Shown here: piece by piece, positions 13,671 through 15,363 of the stretch | How positions within the stretch are numbered: position 1 is the stretch's first letter | Layout: each line of letters opens with the position of its first letter | Assembly (NCBI GenBank): GCA_900768675.1 | Contig: CAAGDT010000124.1 | Span: 1-15,363 of the forward strand | Direction: 5' to 3' | Length of the DNA stretch: 15,363 bases | Source of the DNA: Oscillospiraceae bacterium | GTDB taxonomy: Bacteria; Bacillota; Clostridia; Oscillospirales; Ruminococcaceae | Position numbers and translations under genes: made by a program | The notes under the pieces: model-generated | What the model was told of the DNA's origin: nothing | What the model saw: only the letters and a program-made list of their open reading frames with translations | The model's database searches: none

Positions 13671-14155
13671 AACAGTTCCGGAGCGAACTTGTTGCAAACA
13701 AGGAGCTTGCAGAAAAGCTCATAAAGACAACAAACGAGCAGGAGCTTGAAGCGATTCTGAAAGAGAACGAGGTGGACTGCACAAATGAGCAGTTCAAGGA
13801 ATTTATGCACGTAAAGGCAAAGGAAAGCGGCGAGCTTTCCGACGATGAGCTTTCGGCGGTTTCCGGCGGGGGGTTGTGGTCTTCGATAGTGGGCTATAAA
13901 AGCGGAAACTACCCGGTATTCAAAGTTGGTGATACAGCGTATATGCTAAAATCCTATGGATTTAGGGCGTACTATACAGTTACTATTACAAAGGTCAGTT
14001 CGGAAAAAAACTGGTTAGGTGAGTATACCTATTCCATTCGCTACAATCACGATAACGATACCGAAAACGGCATCTATGAAAGCCAGATGATGAGTGAGAA
14101 GAACGGTAAGTGGGTGCCGCGGTCTTCAATTCCAAGAAAGCCAGATGATGAGTGA
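13658..14155 (+). CDS. Nif11-type leader protein with SH3-like core and altered C-terminus
   Basis: 165 aa. The 71-residue leader ends SAVSGG. The 94-residue core starts GLWSSIVGYKSG and has F88-K-V-G-D-T and YSIRYNHDND, matching the SH3-like set, with no Cys. Its end is affected by a 58-bp tandem duplication (14078-14193). Because 58 is not a multiple of three, the reading frame now ends RSSIPRKPDDE. Without the duplication it would end QSSIPKIIN. The leader DNA at 13733-13801 is almost identical to that of the gene at 14405. A second AAAGGA-type site lies before the ATG. Confidence 0.8.
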   Translation: MKTLEQFRSELVANKELAEKLIKTTNEQELEAILKENEVDCTNEQFKEFMHVKAKESGELSDDELSAVSGGGLWSSIVGYKSGNYPVFKVGDTAYMLKSYGFRAYYTVTITKVSSEKNWLGEYTYSIRYNHDNDTENGIYESQMMSEKNGKWVPRSSIPRKPDDE

Positions 14156-14193
14156 GAAGAACGGTAAGTGGGTGCCGCAGTCTTCAATTCCAA
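14078..14193 (+). repeat. 58-bp tandem duplication across a gene end
   Basis: Two 58-bp units (14078-14135 and 14136-14193) differ by a single base (GCGGTC against GCAGTC). The first unit is within the coding end of the gene at 13658. The second contains the new stop at 14153-14155 and then the former C-terminal codons out of frame. Confidence 0.9.
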
Positions 14194-14207
14194 AAATAAT
14201 AAATTAA

Positions 14208-14284
14208 CAGGAGGTTCTGACGATGGCATAATATCTCCTGCAGATGTAATCTGCGCCTGCAATAACGAGAAATGCAGCTGCTGA
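14208..14284 (+). pseudogene. Possible decayed Cys-rich precursor peptide
   Basis: AGGAGG (14208-14213) is well placed before ATG 14223, but that frame reads only Met-Ala-stop. Another frame, open from 14168 to TGA at 14284, ends ISPADVICACNNEKCSC, with a CxC-x5-CxC pattern. A strong ribosome site in front of a broken start, inside a precursor array, suggests a decayed precursor whose leader was lost or frame-shifted. Chance is not excluded, since no intact relative is present here. Confidence 0.35.
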
Positions 14285-14360
14285 ATTACCGTACTTTTTA
14301 ACAAAATTTAACAAAGCTCTGACTCAACAGTAAGCAGTATATACGAGGAAAGCGGGTATT

Positions 14361-14408
14361 ATGGAAAAATCGAAGGATTTAACAGTGAAAGGAAGGTATT
14401 TATTATGA
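14361..14408 (+). CDS. Possible 15-codon upstream ORF
   Basis: ATG at 14361 follows GAGGAAAGCGGG and encodes MEKSKDLTVKGRYLL; its TGA overlaps the ATG of the next gene (ATGA, 14405-14408). It might couple translation to the precursor, or be a chance reading of the 5' region. No similar uORF is seen before the other members. Confidence 0.25.
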   Translation: MEKSKDLTVKGRYLL

Positions 14409-14671
14409 AAACAATTGAACAGTTCTGGAGCGAAATCACATCAAACAAGGAGCTTTTTGAAAAGCTTGTAAGCGTTTCAAACGAGCAGGAGCTTGAAGCG
14501 ATTCTGAAAGAGAACGAGGTGGACTGCACAAAGGAGCAGTTCAAGGAATACGTGTTTGCAAAGGCAAAGGAAAGCGGCGAGATTTCCGATGAGGAGCTTT
14601 CGGCGGTTTCGGGCGGCTGGGGCATGATTTTTGGTGCGTTTATCGATTTGTTCAAGCAGATTTTTGGCTGA
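14405..14671 (+). CDS. Nif11-type leader peptide with 17-residue hydrophobic core
   Basis: 88 aa. The 71-residue leader ends SAVSGG and the core is WGMIFGAFIDLFKQIFG. It contains no Ser, Thr or Cys, so neither step of the LanM reaction is possible on it. It has one Asp and one Lys among many Phe, Ile and Leu residues, and would form a hydrophobic, mildly amphipathic helix like leaderless bacteriocins or phenol-soluble modulins; that comparison is by composition only. A one-base-shorter box, AAAGGAAGGTATTTATT (14388-14404), precedes the ATG. The leader DNA is nearly identical to the gene at 13658, with a completely different core. Likely role: exported membrane-active or signalling peptide. 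Confidence 0.8.
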   Translation: MKTIEQFWSEITSNKELFEKLVSVSNEQELEAILKENEVDCTKEQFKEYVFAKAKESGEISDEELSAVSGGWGMIFGAFIDLFKQIFG

Positions 14672-14734
14672 TATTACCGAACAAAGGGCTGCATAGAGAA
14701 TTTTCGGAAAATCGGAAAGAAAGGGAACATTACA

Positions 14735-15070
14735 ATGACAGACGAAATCAGGAAAAACGAGCTTAACGAAGAACAGCTGGAAAACGTAGCCGGCGGCGCC
14801 GGCGCTCCGCAGTGTCAGCAAGCGCTGTATTATGTGGGTCAGCAGGTCATCGTCACCATTCGTGACGAGATAGGACCGGACTGTATTCCGGTGAACCGCC
14901 AGGAGAAAGCGGAAATCGTCAGCGTATCCTACGGCGATTATCGGCGCAGCTTTTTCGAGCCGGGAGTAAGCGGCGTTTACGGACGGGGATATATCTATAA
15001 CGTCCGCTATCTCGGCTATTGCAGCTATCCCACAGAGGGTATCCCGGAATGTTTTGTGCAGCCTGTTTAA
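14735..15070 (+). CDS. Short-leader double-glycine protein with four-Cys core
   Basis: 111 aa. The 21-residue leader is MTDEIRKNELNEEQLENVAGG. The 90-residue core starts AGAPQCQQAL, has YYVGQQVIV near residue 33 and YIYNVRYLG later, so it fits the SH3-like pattern, and ends ECFVQPV. It has four Cys (about 27, 51, 95 and 106), unlike the other SH3-like cores, so disulfides or thioethers are possible. GAAAGAAAGGG precedes the ATG. It is the last intact member of the array, 63 nt after the previous gene. Confidence 0.75.
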   Translation: MTDEIRKNELNEEQLENVAGGAGAPQCQQALYYVGQQVIVTIRDEIGPDCIPVNRQEKAEIVSVSYGDYRRSFFEPGVSGVYGRGYIYNVRYLGYCSYPTEGIPECFVQPV

Positions 15071-15119
15071 GCTGACTGCCGCAAAAAAATTATAATATTA
15101 TGATATTAATAAACTCGTT

Positions 15120-15170
15120 TTTGAGTTTGCTGTGGGTGAAACGGTATTTATCCGGGACAGCGGTTACCTG
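15120..15170 (+). pseudogene. Fragment of an SH3-like precursor core
   Basis: The reading FEFAVGETVFI matches FEFRVGETVHV in the core of the gene at 13128, and the DNA over the same ~33 nt is also similar. No ATG, leader or ribosome site precedes it, and similarity fades after about 50 nt. I read it as a leaderless remnant of a duplicated precursor. Confidence 0.5.
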
Positions 15171-15249
15171 CACATATTATTGATAAGTCGTGAGAAAGAA
15201 GCGGGATTACTTGGCGGATGCAGTTCGCCGCTGATACTGCTCAGGAAGA

Positions 15250-15286
15250 AAAATGAGCCTGATGTGTTATACATCGGGCTCATTTT
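15250..15286. terminator. Strong bidirectional hairpin terminator
   Basis: A 16-bp stem (15250-15265 with 15271-15286, one G-T pair) closes a GTTAT loop. It starts AAAATGAGCC and ends GGCTCATTTT. The + strand is followed by CTTG, while the - strand continues into TTTTTCTTCC, a good U-tract. It ends the precursor locus and may also end a convergent gene outside the window. Confidence 0.8.
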
Positions 15287-15363
15287 CTTGATATTCAGAA
15301 TATCTGCGGCAAATACATCAATTATATTATCACATAAGTTCCTGCCCTCAGAACACAGGACGG
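15287..15363. other. Window edge, no assigned gene
   Basis: 77 nt without a gene I can support. A - strand frame is open at the window edge and reaches a TAA near 15326; this would suit the end of a convergent gene before the terminator, but too little is present to name it. Confidence 0.25.

Noticed and set aside
5810..15070. Calling every leader-bearing protein a lanthipeptide
   Set aside because: Six cores have no Cys and two more have only one; most look like folded domains. Only the product at 6460 has a typical lanthipeptide core.

Overview
The window looks like a chromosomal segment from a gut or rumen Firmicute of the Ruminococcus/Oscillospiraceae kind. Supporting signs are the AAAGGA-type ribosome sites, a secreted LRR protein with an NFPDEAF start and a Cys in almost every repeat, secreted FN3 and VanY proteins, and a class II lanthipeptide enzyme. 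The genus is an inference. All genes I can support are on the + strand. I see no tRNA, rRNA, CRISPR array or transposase.

Left part (1-5756): a secreted FN3/Ig-like/VanY D,D-carboxypeptidase, then an apparent operon of a degenerate response-regulator receiver, a four-helix membrane protein and a lipoprotein, closed by a clear hairpin (3408-3448). A large secreted LRR-FN3 protein follows.

Right part (5756-15070): a lanthipeptide-type locus. One LanM synthetase (6794-9559) has an intact kinase-like dehydratase and a LanC cyclase with a Cys-Cys-Gly zinc motif of the ProcM type. It is surrounded by 13 intact small genes whose products end a leader with a double-glycine motif. Nine have a Nif11-type leader of 70-71 residues (90 in one chimera) and four have a short 21-25 residue leader. 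Leaders and their 5' untranslated boxes are conserved, while the cores differ strongly. Only one core, directly upstream of lanM, looks like a normal lanthipeptide (18 residues with Ser, Thr and two Cys). One is a 17-residue hydrophobic peptide without Ser, Thr or Cys. Most others are 78-96 residue domains: about six resemble a small SH3-like beta barrel, three are CxxC...CxxC zinc ribbons, one is helical.

The array is actively rearranging. There is a chimeric leader, a 58-bp tandem duplication that rewrites one C-terminus, three broken precursor remnants (13055-13099, about 14208-14284, about 15120-15170), shared upstream segments joined to unrelated cores, and a perfectly repeated 23-bp inverted-repeat element. 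No exporter or leader peptidase lies in the window.

The most interesting reading is a prochlorosin-like 'one enzyme, many substrates' locus in which the leader tag has spread onto small folded domains. The leader may work mainly as an export tag for a double-glycine peptidase transporter encoded elsewhere, with LanM acting on only some of the products. A bidirectional hairpin terminator (15250-15286) closes the locus.
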